From: Rostratula benghalensis
Taxonomy: Eukaryota; Chordata; Aves; Charadriiformes; Rostratulidae
Direction of reading: 5' to 3'
Assembly: GCA_013399305.1 (NCBI GenBank)
Contig: VXAI01000083.1
Location: 2,749,156-2,813,155, forward strand
Length of the DNA stretch: 64,000 bases
Every line of letters starts with the position of its first letter. The first letter of the stretch is position 1. Both the position numbers and the translations under genes were made by a program. Below, piece after piece: positions 40,235 through 53,155 of this stretch. Below the pieces are notes generated by a model. The model was not told the origin of the DNA. It worked only from the letters and a program-made list of their open reading frames with translations, and ran no database searches.

Positions 40235-40761
40235 TTCAGTAACTCTGCCTCACCTTCCCAACATTATTGTTAAATAATAGAAGTATTTACATCCTAGATA
40301 CTGTTCCCTGAGATAATGCCTCATAGAACAGCGGTCCTTCTAAAGGCAAGGTAACTGTGCTAAATAGTGTATCCTACCCCCTTTAAGATTACAAAACTGA
40401 GACCAAAATTTGTCTACCTATTACTTCTCTACCTGGAGAAGGGTAGGAAAAAAAGAGTCAAGTTAATGGCTTGACTTTGAAACTTAAATTACAGCAAGTA
40501 TTCTCCCAAAAAACCCAGTTACTTTCAAAGGATGTTGTAACATCAGACCTCCAGACCGAAACACTCTTTTCACGAAGAAAAAAACCCCAAATTTAATTGA
40601 AGATACAATTAAGAATAAGTAATACCTGCCCTAATTGGCCTGTTTCTGGATTCTAATAAATAACTTTAGTAAAAAAAGTCACAGAATTCCTGACTGGAAG
40701 CCACTACCAGGTGAATAAAATCATTAGCACACTATCCTGGCGGATTTAAAGCCATTGTGAA

Positions 40762-40926
40762 CTATTCATTTGGGGTGCTTTTTGTAATAATATCTTCTCT
40801 GAACAGCATCTTTTTCAACTCTTCCTCAGTAAGACTGAGATAAATGGGCACAACAGCAGGCCTGCTGCTGTTGGCAAGCTTCAGGAATGTGTTGGTGGTG
40901 ACATAGATGACACTGACAGGCCGACA
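40762..40926 (-). CDS. Candidate last coding exon, unknown protein (54 codons)
   Basis: On the minus strand, CTTTAAC (branch-point-like) and AATCTACAG precede an uninterrupted 54-codon frame starting TGT-CGG-CCT and ending GAA-TAG. An in-frame TAA lies six codons upstream, just outside the putative acceptor, as expected for an intron-exon edge. The composition is clearly coding-like: third positions are GC-rich relative to the AT-rich flanks, and the peptide alternates hydrophobic strand (VSVIYV) with a charged helix (LTEEELKKM) and a short polar tail ending STPNE. The first minus-strand AATAAA downstream is about 530 bp away (40229-40234), a plausible 3' UTR. I do not recognise the family. 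It may be a genuine terminal exon of a gene whose other exons lie upstream on the minus strand (higher coordinates, within or beyond this window), a retained exon of a dead gene, or a fragment of a processed copy. Confidence 0.3.
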   Translation of the reverse strand, partial: CRPVSVIYVTTNTFLKLANSSRPAVVPIYLSLTEEELKKMLFREDIITKSTPNE

Positions 40927-41020
40927 CTGTAGATTAATTTACAGTTAAAGTATTTCTGATATCCTGATCAATTCAGACCATCTGCTGGAGCTAGTAGTGC
41001 TTAAGGCACAGGGAGAAAAA

Positions 41021-41045
41021 AATATATATANATATAATATATATA
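41021..41045. repeat. (AT)n microsatellite with one unresolved base
   Basis: Alternating AT with a single N at 41031, followed by an ATATAATATATATA tract. The N probably reflects uncertain length or allele. Confidence 0.95.
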
Positions 41046-41673
41046 GACATTTCCTCACCAAAGGCAGAGACTGACTCTGGTCTGGAAACAGAACTATCAA
41101 AACGCTATCAAAAGAATAACACTGCCAGACCCACTTTCCATTTGATTGTGTTGGTTATTTTCTTGTTATACTTGTTCATTTTTATTTCCTCTGAAGTACA
41201 TTCAATCCATATGAAATGCTGAAGCTGTGGCTACTTTGAAAATTGTCTGCAACTATGAGCAAACATAATTTTCTACCTTGTTTGCAAAAGCTACAATTTA
41301 TAAGCTATGGCTAACAGACAGATAAATGGGACCTAAGATAGAAAAAATTATTCTGATTTGTAAGGCATAACTATACATTTCGTGAAGAAACGTATGTATT
41401 TCCTGGAGCTTGATAAAAATACATCAAATCCACAGCTTTTTGTGGACATCAAACAGAATGTTGAAGTAATTGCTCTAAAAACACAGTTCAGGCTGTGGTT
41501 CTGTCAGGATGTTCTCGTTGAGTAACCATGCCGTAGTATGCTAGCCAGGAATATGCACTATTGTTTTTTATAAAACAGTTCACTTCATACTTGCAATCCT
41601 GCTTTTGAGTGCAAAATCTGTGCTAGCATATACAGCATTTGCTTGAGCAAACTGTATTTATTTTTTAATTATT

Positions 41674-41717
41674 TTCTCTTTCTTATACATATATATTCTC
41701 TTTCTTATACATATATA
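41674..41717. repeat. 22-bp perfect tandem duplication
   Basis: The unit TTCTCTTTCTTATACATATA plus TA is present twice without mismatch. Perfect identity suggests a recent slippage event, probably length-polymorphic. Confidence 0.95.
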
Positions 41718-44700
41718 TGCATTTTAATATTTTCAGTAAATCAGAAATGCTAAAAAGTTTACATCTATAAAAGAGCTACAAGTTAGCATATCTACAACTG
41801 GTAGATGTTAAAGGGGAGATACATGTGCTACAGCAGGAGTTTTTAAGGCTCCATTGCTAGGCTGAGAAAGTATGTATTTATTTATAAGTAAATTATCAAA
41901 ACAAAGCACCTAATATATTGGCACTCAATATATTCTAAGTCACTGATGCCCTTGGGCTAATGGAATTTATAAGAATTCTATTGATTTTTTTCCGTCTTCT
42001 GACTGAATGCATATTTTATATCGCGTATTTTTGGCTGCTTAAGCTCTTTTTTAGACTTGTTCATTTTCCAGGATAAATACTGATGGGAGCATTTCACTCT
42101 TGCATATGAAAATAAAAGGCTTCAGTGCTTAGAATTTCCAAGTTGATAAACGGTAAGTAAATCTATCAAAATTGATGTGAGCTTCATGAGGACAACTCCT
42201 TGAAAAGCAGTAAAATCCAGGGGTGGGTCACATACCTGACATTTGATGCACTGAATATGAGCCTTCAAATGATACAGACATGACTATGCTGATGTTTGAC
42301 ATTAATAAAATATAGAGATAATGTAAAACACAAGAGTGTTTCCATAGGTACTTAAAACAGCTCATAGATCAGACATTTAACTGGCAGAAACAAGAACAAA
42401 CAACTTACACTAACGGAAATTGAATGGTAAAATAGGAACATTTTCTTTTCTACAATAAAAAAAAAAAGGAAATATTACTTAATGAGATTACCTTTTTCTG
42501 AGGCCACTTGTTTTTAAGCAGTGCTGTCTTTTCAGGAGTTTACACTTTTTTGGTAGTGGAGACCAGTGATATTTTTAACAACACAAAAAACCAACAAACC
42601 TGTTGGAACAAAAGAAGGAGCTATTGGCCTTCTGTGCCTGCTGGGAAAGCAAACCAAAAACTTCCACAGGAGAAAACTGGCTACAAATACAGATTTCAAC
42701 TTGTTATAGAAGAAGCTAACCAGCTTAATTTTTTAATACAATAGTCTGAAAAGTAGTTTTTGCTGCTTACAAGGAAATTAGGCAATAAGTAGTAGACTAG
42801 GAAATAAATCCAGCTTTCCATGGGAGAATGAATTTACTTTAAATCTGAATGGAAAGACCTTAACAATGTAAACTTCTCTTAGCTCCAGTTTTTTCTTTCA
42901 TTATGATTCAAGTACTTTCTCATTCTTAACTTTTAAGTGTTTATCTATCTCCTTAGAGTGTTATTTCAGCATTTTGCAAAATGCAGCATATCTAAACTAT
43001 ATTCAATTTTAAAGGTAGACTTCAGAATAGTTTGGACCAGTTTAAAGTACACTCTTGTCTATACTGATAATTATTTCAAAAATCTAGTTGAGATCTAGAT
43101 GAGATCTACTTAAAAAGAAGTACACATATAAAACATGAAAATGTGTCTGCTTCCATTCAAAAGCAAGTTTATGTGGAAAACAAATTCCAAAGCAAGTAAT
43201 TCTTACCTAATTTCTCTAGACTTAGCATAGCACTCAATTAAGTAATGAAAACTTTAAGATTAGATAGACAATTTTAGAAGAAAGTTGTTTCATACATAGC
43301 CATAGAGGTAAAACATGCAATTTCTTTTGACGTAATGAAAAATCAAAGTCAATTAACTTGCTGAAAATACATAAGGATATATGGAAATTGTCTGTTCAGC
43401 AAGCCATGATAATATGATCAGGGAAAATATATTTAATTTCTTGAAAACTATTGTATTTATGATTTACAAACTTTTATTATTATCTGAGTTCTCTCCTTCT
43501 AAGTGTGTTACATGCCTTTCCCATTTCCTGAAATGAATGTTTTGAAACAAACTAGTAAGACATGTTAAAATATAGTAATAATTTTTGCTTATAATTTCAT
43601 ATTCCACTATTCTTTAAGTTTGAAACTACCTTCTTCATTGCCAGGTGAGCCAAGGAAAAGCACCAGTTTTAAAATAGCTAGCAGACATTGCTAAAGGAAA
43701 TCTGAACACAGTGGAAGACACTGAATTAATTACCTGTTCTTTAACCTGGAGATAAAATAGCATGCAGAGAAGCTAAACTGTAGGGTTTTTCTCTATATAA
43801 AAAACTTGACTTTAATGTCTTTGGGTATTTTTCTCTGTGAGTTATTTCCTTTTGTGATTATATTTAGTTTAGGTAGATTATTGATAATCTCAATGCATTT
43901 TTTTTTTCAGTTAGAAAGCACTGGAAGTCTAAGATAATTATTTCATTTCTTTCATGCCTTCTAACTGTGTTTAATTGGACTTTTAATTTTATCTTCATAA
44001 GCAAAACTGTGACGGTGAAGCTGATCTTATGTAATGACTTATCTGTCTTGGCCACAAAAACAGCACTGGAGAATGCAAGCAACTTCATGTAAAAACTTCT
44101 ACTATCAGACTGAGGTGTTTTTGTAATTAAACTTTTATGTTAGCAAAGATCTACATGTATCCACTTTCCTCTCAAGGATAGAAAGCAGAACTGAAACTTG
44201 CCCATCTAATCTGTGCTGCTTTGAAGTAACATTAAACACATTCCCTCCTCTCATCCTTATCTCCTAATGACTGGATGTAGACGGGATGCAATGTGACAAG
44301 GAGTAGGTTTTGTAATTATTACGCAGGAAGGGTCATCTTGACTTTGCAGAAAGAAAATTCTTCTTCAGGCTATTGGAGTTTTCTTTCAGTTCAGAAAGAG
44401 TGCTTCTGTGGTTTTAAAATGTGCATCAAAAGAGCGGTTGTCTTAGCTCCCTGTGGTAAATAAAATACTTATGACATGCCAGTGGTAGTTGGCTCTTTCA
44501 ACTTCCGTTCTAAGTATCTCTAGCAGCACAAAACAAATTGCCTCTCACATGCACAGTGTAAAAAAATTAAATATTAAATTATGTTTCTTCTTAATATTAG
44601 AAGAGTTAAAAACCTATATCAGGCATTATTATATGTATTTATAGAAGGAGACCGTCACTCCAACTAAACATTTTCCTTTCAAATAAGTCTTTTAAAAGTT

Positions 44701-47700
44701 TAAATTTTAAATGTCTTTAACTTAGTGTCTGCAACAGAAGAAGTTTCTGCAGCAACATATGAAGTGAAAAACTGCACTCTCAACCACCCTTCATTAGCTC
44801 TTTTCATTTATTTCTTCCTTATAATCAAATTTTGGTGGGATTCTGGTGGACCTTTTCATTCACCCAGTATGTGGGGTACTGAGATACAGGTGAACTGAGG
44901 TACACCCTCAACACCGTGTGCCTTACTTGTGAGGAGCCCTATAACACAGGAACAATCACCCTGAATTGAAAATCTTTCTTCCACTTATGTTTTCACATAA
45001 CTAAAACTGCTTTATTAATCCTCATACATTTCTGAAGAACTCTTTTCTTTCCAAACGGTTATCAAGCTCATTCCTTCTTTTTAAATGTCTTTCCTATAGA
45101 AAAAAAGGGATATTGGATGTATCTTTTTTTAATTTCATAGAAATTAAACCCCATTTCAATTCACCAATATTGACGGGCACTAAGACATTCATAGCTTCTT
45201 CCATACAGGTACTATATTGCATAAACTCAAAGCTTTCATATAAAAACACTTAAATTTTCATTATCATCAACAGGCATTGAAAGGTTATGTGTCAAGTTAG
45301 ATGCCATCTTAGAAAAATAGCCTCTCTTAGATCTTAAACACATGCCAGAATTATAAATAGAGGAGAGTTGATGGTAAATGGGATGGAAAATTTTCCCACT
45401 GTATTATTGAAATTCTTTTAAGGGGAAGTTCTAATATCCAACTTTAATATGTTAAGCTTAGTGCTGTCTGTTGGCGAGTAATGAATAATAGCATTTTACT
45501 GGTTGCCTGGGTACAGTTTCTTTGAGATCTTTTTCAAGTTATCTCATGACTGACCTAAAGACGACATTTTTGCTTGAGCTGTAACATATACTATACTTCC
45601 TTCTATCTGCACTGTAGAAATTACTCAGCATAGTCACAGGCTGATTACAAATTGTAATGTAAATTATTAAAGTAAACTAAAACATGAATAGTACTTAAAA
45701 GATGGCCAATAATTGATTTCTTCCACCCTCTTCTTTATCTCTTTTATTTTTCTGGAAGAGCTGAACAATCAAAAATATGTACCACTATTAGTCTTCAGTC
45801 ATGCCGAATCCTAAAAAGGAACATACGTGAGCAGAGAATATAGGAATAATTTCTTCAAGGCAATTGCTTTCATTGATTTTTTTTCTTCTGTGGCACATAC
45901 AGATCTAACCATTGTTGCAGGATATGTAACTGGTAGAAACCTGTACTACATTCTGTAGAGTCATGAATTAATGGCAAATAAGTGACCTTTGGATTTTCTG
46001 AATCTTTTATTTTAAGAAGCATATTGATTTATTCAGTTGTATTCCTGGTAACGGGATGAGATATATGCACATATGCAAAAAGCACACAGTTCTAAAGTGA
46101 GAATTCACATGCTAGATATAGATAAGCCCATAGATTTATGGTGCACTACTCCTTGTATTTTTTGGAAATACATTGTATTGGAGAGATTTAAAGTAATTTT
46201 CATTTTAGTTTAATAAAATTATTTCAGACGTTACCTCTGAAACATTTTATTGAGGCTATTCTTTTATATTTTTCCCAGACAACTCCTGTTTCTTAGTATT
46301 CATGTTCAGATTTTATTCAATTTATTTTAACTCATTTTCATACCTCTGTCAAATCTGATCTAGTTAGTGATTTCTTTGCCCAATTTCTTATGTCTTTCAT
46401 AAAAGATATCTTGCTATTTCCTGAGGAAGAAGAACTTTACTCCTCTACAAGTCTGACATCTACTCCAGTGTGGCAACTTATTTTTGCACATCAAAGGAGT
46501 GGAGAACAGAGGTCTTATCATTGCTATACGTTACAAAGCTTAGGTCAAGGCTGTCATATATCTGGATGTGTTCTTTCCATATTATTTTTTTAAAAACTTA
46601 AAAGAAAGTATTAATGCTCAGCTCTAAAGAAGGAGCAGTTGCACAGTACACTACCTAATTTGCTAACAAACCTGTAAGAGAAGCCCAACTTCAGGTGTAA
46701 ATGGAAATACTGGGTTTTCACCTGAAGGTGAGTTTTGCAATGTCTTTGTCAATGCAGAACTGGGTTTCTAGGATGAAAAAATATATGTAGTATTTGTATA
46801 TAGCTCTGGAAATTACCACAAAATCTACACTTCATCAGTTCCTATGTAAGGGATATAAAGCAATAGGTGCTTATTTTAATAAGAAAACCTGCATTTCAAA
46901 AATCATTTAATCACATTATGAACTTTAAGGAGAGAAGAAAAAAAATATGCCCATGAATTATTTTTGCTTGAGAACAATTTTGCATGTTTTTCCAGAAATA
47001 CACAAGCAAAAAGAAAGGTTTTCACAGAAAAAAAGCATCAGTTTTCCTGACAAAATTCAGTGGAATGTGGGTGGTGTGATTCATAATCTGGTGTTACTAC
47101 AGTCCCTGGATTAAATTTGTACCTTTAAACATACTTAACAAAGTGAAATTCCAGCCATGAGATCTCAACTTTTAATGACAAGCTATTAGAAGAGTCAATT
47201 ATATCACTATATATATAAAAACATATTTTGTTACCTTAAAGTACTTAGATTTAAATTTTGTATAGTTTCTGGATACAGTAAGGATACTATTAGGCGTTAT
47301 AACTTATGCATCTTTTAAAACACCATTATCATTGTGTTCTGCCTTTAAAATTTATTATGGTTTCAGATCATGATACCGACGAGTCAGCATTTCCAAGTAC
47401 CAAAGGTCTTATTGTTTTTTCCATTGTTACAAAACTACCATGGCTTCCAGTTAAGAAATCACTTTGGTAGAACCTACCTACATGCCTATAGAGAGTCCGT
47501 TACTTTTACTGTAGAAGTCACAGAACTTACAAGGGGTGTAACTTCCTTATTGGCACTTTCATTTTGGAGAGACTAGAATACAGAATGCAATTCAAAGCTT
47601 TTACTTTATGCAGTATGCACTTTTCCTGCTTTCAGAAGTAAATTGGGAAGAAAAAAAATGAACAAAACAACAAAAAACCCCACACTCACAAACAACCCAA

Positions 47701-50700
47701 ACCTTAAGACCTACATTTCCTTACAGAATCCTTTCCTAAACAATTTTTTTTCATAAACAACTAAAATGTCAGTTTATAAGCAGATATACAGACACAGTGC
47801 TAAACAACATCAGAGTAGCAATTAAAAATGTATAGTTCAATTTGCCTTTATTATAAATTTTAAATTATGAAACCATGTATATTACAGCTCTGAACATAAA
47901 AAGAGCCATTGAGGAGAGAATCAAATAGACCTTTATGATTAAAGGAATCAAGATCAGTTTCATCAAAAATTCTTCTACAAGCACAATTAAATCTGTGGGT
48001 ATCAAGTGTCTTGGTATCTCTAAGTTCTCCCTCACAAACCACTAGCCCTCTACCTAATAAGAAAAAGCCTCCAGCACTCAGTAACTGTTAGGAAAGAATA
48101 AAGAAAGAAGACATGCTGTTCTGTATCTCAACTCATTAGCAGCTAATGAAGCAGAGAATAACAGCAGTCCAGAAGGAAATAGTATATGATTCAGTTGAAA
48201 AGCAGCAGAAAATGAAGACAGATAATGGGTGTAATGAGCCAACAGAGGAATTTGTTGCACCTTTGAATTCATAGATCACTCCAGATATTTTTTCCCATTT
48301 TCTTATGTAATGAAATACTTCTAGAATTTTTTTAATTACTTTTTAATTTTATTTTTACATTTGGTGTTTTCTTATTCTTGTTTCTAAGAGACAACATACT
48401 GGATTATCACTATCTATAGTCATGCTATGCCGCAGTAAATCTTCAGAATCTTTCTGGACAAGACTGAATGAAGATCACTTGCACTCACAGTAATATATTC
48501 TTCAGAGAATGACCCAATAGGATTGAAATTCTCTTCTATGGAGGCTAACAGGAAGCATGTGCAAAGAGAGTGTTTGGGAAACACACCATATAATTAGCTC
48601 ACTGTAACCACTACCAATTCCAGTATCAGAGTTGCAAGGTGAAATTCAGAAGCATATTTTCATCTTAAATCATTTTAAGGAATAAATGTTCTTAAAGAAA
48701 GTATACTTCCTTGGTCACACAGAAAGCAGTATGGTAAGTCTAATGCAGGACAACCAGACTCTCTACATGTGCTAAAATCTCATTGTGGTTTAAAAGCAGA
48801 TTAAGCTGGGACCTCCCTCCTGAATTAATCCTTTAGTCCTTGACCACCAATTTTGAGCTGCAACTAAAATACAACAGAGATTAATTCTCAAATGTGTTCC
48901 TATGTCTAAACTTTTTTGTTTGTTTGTTATTAAAGTTTAGGCATTGGAACATTGTGAAAATGAAGTGGTTGGTGTACACATTTAATTACTGATTTGCAAT
49001 CTGGTAGATACTATAGGGCTTTCATGCTGCCACTGGAAATTTCAGTTATGAAAAATGACATTTACATAAAAATAATCTTAAGACTCTTCATATTAATTTA
49101 AAAAAAAAGTGGGCATTCCAGCAACTCTTCCATCCCACATTTGTGGAAAAATTATAAAAACATAAAAAAGAGAAATAGTTTCCTGTTTACTGTATCCAAG
49201 CTGTTGCAAAAGATTTCTCTGGACATTCAGACACACAGCTCCTACCGATTCTTTCCTCAACATATGAAATTTAGATAGGATATATATAATTTCCTTTTTC
49301 CAATCCCATTTCTGTATAACACCTGTATTTTCACACACTAATGCTCATGTACTCATGACCATATTCAAAATTCTTAGAAACATCCAAACATCTTCACACA
49401 TCTAGCCTCTTGAAAGTGTTTGGTAGACAACATACTAAGAGTATGAATTTAATTAGTCAAGACACAATTTTCTAGTTTACTCCCAAGTTCTACAGAGACA
49501 TATTTTGAATAATAATTGTAAACTACTTTATCTTCTTCTGTCAAATTGATGACCTTCACCATAATACCCATATACTCCAAGACTATTAAAAAAAAAAAAA
49601 TTTTTCTTTTTTTAACATTTTTTTCTGGATTTCTTTTTTTTTTCTTCTGGTACTTAACATGAAACACTATTTTTTAAAAATGAAGGCACTACAGATAAAC
49701 ATTTTGAAGGGGGTCACTACTCATTAAGGGTGAATTTATAAGCTAAGCTGTCAACGGGCGACTGATAGGTTACTTTACAAGCTCAAGTAGCTGTTCTGGG
49801 GCATCTTGTTACCAGCAGCACAATAACCAAGGAATAAAACCAAGAAGAAAAATCCCAAAGCCATCAGTACTAGCTTACTGCAGCACTGGCACACACATCC
49901 TCAACTATCCAGCAGGAGAGCAGTGCTGTGCCTGCAGATGTACCAACACCTTTTACGTTGTTAACCCCTATGGATCTCTCTCTTGCTCTAGTTCTCCAAG
50001 GCATAACGTATTTGGTGACTCTCAGGTGGGGGAAAGGTGAATTTCTTGTCATCTTTTTCTTGCATCATCACTTGATGATATTTTAAAGAACAGTATCGTA
50101 AAGGGGATTAAAAGCTGAAAGGTATTTTGCTCTCTAACAGCTTCAGAGACCCTTTAACTGACACAGCAAGGACAGGAGATCACTCTTCTACCTACACATG
50201 GTCTCCTAATGCATTTGGATTAGAAGTAGAAAAGACTGGTCAATTGGCCAAATGTCACACTACCCACACAATTGTTTTCCTGACCATCTTTCCTCTGCTC
50301 ATTCAAAAATAATCTTTGCAGCTGCAAACTTCAAGAGCAGGTGGAAATCTTGACTGTCCAAAGAGTAATTGTTTAAAATTTGTTTAAATTTACTTCAGTT
50401 GTAATATACCCAGTTGATATGCTACCAGTTTCTATCTCCTGTAATTTCCAGTTAAATATTTTAAAGAAGTTGACTGTGCCACATATGCTTTGGATATTTA
50501 CCATGGAACTCTAAGTTTAATGAATCATAAAAGCTTAGTCAGTATTTTGGTTACAACTGGATGACAACAAGAACTTATGTTATTGTCTGTGGAATAATAA
50601 ATGTGTAACCAGACACAAGCTGATTTTATTTGAAGACAATTCCTTTTGCTTGTTTCCTTGACCTCGTAAACTGATATTTGGAAAATTATAAGCGTGTCTT

Positions 50701-51810
50701 CCCTGCAAGCAGAGCAATCCAGGACAGCAACAACGCAAACCCTCTTTGGCAAGGTGCATTAAACATTGATGTCATCATCACAAACATCACAAACAGTGTT
50801 GTTACCAAAGCAGATGATATTACCTAGAGGAGATACTATGTTATAGTGGGGTAACATCTGTCACTCCTGGGAGAATCTCTGTGGACATCATCCACAGGTT
50901 GAAAAGCACATAGAGAAAACGTACCTGAGTTTCAACAAATATTTCAAAAGTACATGGGAGAAGGAATTGGTTAAACAAATATATGTACTACAGTTAATTG
51001 TTTCATGTGTTAAATGAATCATCAGGAAGAAGTTTCAGTAAGGTGTTATTTTATTCCTTATCATGTTTTTCCTCCTCTCTCCCATGAACAAACACTAAAT
51101 ATCAGCTTTTTGCTCATCCTACATACTATTTTCTTAGCAACAGCAATTACTCTTTCTGCAACAGTATAAAGAACTGGCAAAATATTCCTGAGACCTAACT
51201 TTTCAAGTAGGATTTTTCTGTATTTGAGCCAGACGTGCTATGTGTAATATACTACAGCTGGCAAGTGATAGGATTTTCAGATTTAAAATCTGTCCGTCTG
51301 TTCACTGCTTTAAGTATAACTCTTGGACAAAATTAATTATATGCCTTTCTCTCTTTATATTATAAGTTTTCTCTATTAATTTCTAGGTAGTAGCCTCAAG
51401 ACCATTCCCACTGTAAAAAACACAAATTGTGTGTTCAATTGCAAGCGCAACATAAACCTTAAAGGCAGCAATATAATTATTGCCATAAGCTCATCTTTAT
51501 GTCAGCTTAGCATTTGCTAGGGAACAACTTAAAGAGTTATTTTTAGGCATTTAAACAGGGGCACATCTGGCATGGGGCGTTCATTAATGAAGTGTGTTAA
51601 AACTGGTAAGACATTGCTGATATCAACAGAGGAAAACATCGAGATTCTGGAACATTTGGCCTGGTATTTTTATGTGCTGCTTTGAATGCTAAGTGTTAAC
51701 AATGATGAATCAAAACCTGGCAGAATGTTCTTTTTGGAATACCAGCCATAACGTTACAATCTTTCAAGGTGTCGACACAAATTTCTGTCTTCAAATTAAG
51801 TAAATTTGAG
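41718..51810. other. AT-rich noncoding DNA, no gene recognised
   Basis: About 10 kb with only short open frames (under 82 codons) that carry no motifs. It includes a paired E-box inverted repeat at 46689-46727 and A/T homopolymer clusters at 49590-49650. The segment 51440-51740 is sequence-complex with several ATTA cores and could be a conserved noncoding element, which cannot be tested here. No RNA gene or mobile element is recognised. Confidence 0.65.
46689..46727. repeat. 9-bp inverted repeat carrying two E-boxes
   Basis: CTTCAGGTG and CACCTGAAG are separated by 21 bases. Both arms hold the CAGGTG/CACCTG E-box. This is similar in design to the inverted repeat at 15832-15854 but with a longer spacer. 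A regulatory role is inferred only. Confidence 0.4.
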
Positions 51811-52067
51811 CATTGGGACGTACTTCTAGAATGATAATTCATGCATAAACTGTATTTGGTATCAAGTACTGTTACAAAGATAGCCTAGGAATAATTAATT
51901 GCTAGACAATCCATTTGTAAAACCAGTGACTGATCATATCAATTATAAAAATAATTACAATAATCATAATATAATAATTAATGATATTATAATAATAATT
52001 CCATAACAATAATTGTCTAAAATACGCAGCATGTTGTAGAAAAACTATAGCTGACGTGAGCATCCTT
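51811..52067 (+). repeat. Local direct duplication, copy 1
   Basis: This block recurs 1345 bp downstream in the same orientation. Shared landmarks in order: CATTGGGA, ACTTCTAGAATGATA, GGTATCAAGTACTGTTACAA, TTGCTAGACAATCCATTT, AAAACCAGTGACTGATCATA, AATAATTGTCTAAAATA, GCAGCATGTTGTAGAAAA and GAGCATCCTT. It carries an AT-rich (ATA/ATT) insert of roughly 45-50 bp at about 51945-51995 that copy 2 lacks. It has no coding potential. Confidence 0.93.
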
Positions 52068-53155
52068 TGTTTTAAATCAGTTGGGAAATACATAGGTACA
52101 TATACATATCATGCTAACCTGAAAAAGATCTTGTTTAGAATATGCATCTTCAAAGACTTTCTCTGAAAGTATAATCTAGCACAATATACCCCCCAGCCTG
52201 CACTTTGTATATAAATTTGTTTTCCTGTTTTGTCCTTTATTTCTTAGGTATTAGGTAAGTAAAAGAGGCTTTTTGAAACTGTGCCACTAATTTACTTCTT
52301 AGGATTTTCTGTTCCATATCTTGTGTGTCTATCTTGAACAGCATTGAAGTAAATGACCACAAAGAGCACTCTTCCTTCACTGTTCACTAAAAAAAAGACA
52401 AAAAAAGAGTTTCTTCTACAACTTTATATGATGTGCAGATAGAAGGTGTTACATTATAAGCTTATTGGCACTGGCGTGTGATGAAACATGCCACACTAAT
52501 ATATATGCATCTTTACCTCCTGATTTTCCATTCGGAAGCAGCAGCAACACAGTAAATACTGTCAGAAAGTGGATAAAATTAAACATTTTGTCCTAGAAAT
52601 TATAAAAAAAGTTTAATAAATTATTTTAGCATCTAAATACTAAACATCACCCAGAAAATTGAACATAAAGGGTCACAGTCTAACATTCTAGAGAAAATTG
52701 AGAAGATAACGCATCATTCCTGACAGACGGAAGGGTTACAGGACTTTTCCATGACTGGACACGTTTAAAAACAAGTTAGATAATATATCCATTACTTAAC
52801 AGTTTGGACTACAGCATGAATATACCTGTAAATCAGCAAGACCTATTTTGGGTATGCTACAAATATTCTAGCTATACATGAGTTAAAGAAGGGAAGCCTT
52901 TTGTAGGTGCACTTAACTTGAAGAGAAATTAAGAAAAAGATAATTGAACTCTCCAGTAGCTACAGCCATGACTAGAAATTCCCCCTGGATATGTATTTCT
53001 TCCAAAAATAACACTGGAAACGATTTATACAGAACCTTTCCTTTCCATGTAGGGAAAGCATTCAGAGATGAAATTGTCACACAGTAGTAATTTCGTGCCT
53101 CAAAGTATGAAGTGGTTCAACATAGAAACCTAAGCATTTAACAGCACATTAACAA
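52068..53155. other. Spacer between duplicated blocks, noncoding
   Basis: About 1.1 kb of AT-rich DNA with no open frame over 60 codons and no retroviral or LINE wording, so the flanking direct repeats are not an LTR pair around an internal region that I can recognise. Confidence 0.7.

Larger units (their letters stand above)
33236..40761. other. AT-rich noncoding DNA, no confirmed gene
   Basis: About 7.5 kb. It contains the window's longest open frame (182 codons, plus strand, 34745-35293, non-ATG start), which lacks any recognisable motif and is only marginally longer than chance allows. A run of 15 A lies at 36610-36624. The segment 37380-37620 has several ATTA/TAAT cores and little simple sequence, a style typical of conserved noncoding elements, but conservation cannot be judged here. 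An AATAAA on the minus strand at 40229-40234 could serve the exon-like segment at 40762. Confidence 0.6.

Noticed and set aside
40854..40867. 14-bp perfect palindrome CAGCAGGCCTGCTG
   Set aside because: It lies inside the exon-like frame (Ser-Ser-Arg-Pro-Ala region) and is explained by codon sequence; too short to claim structure.
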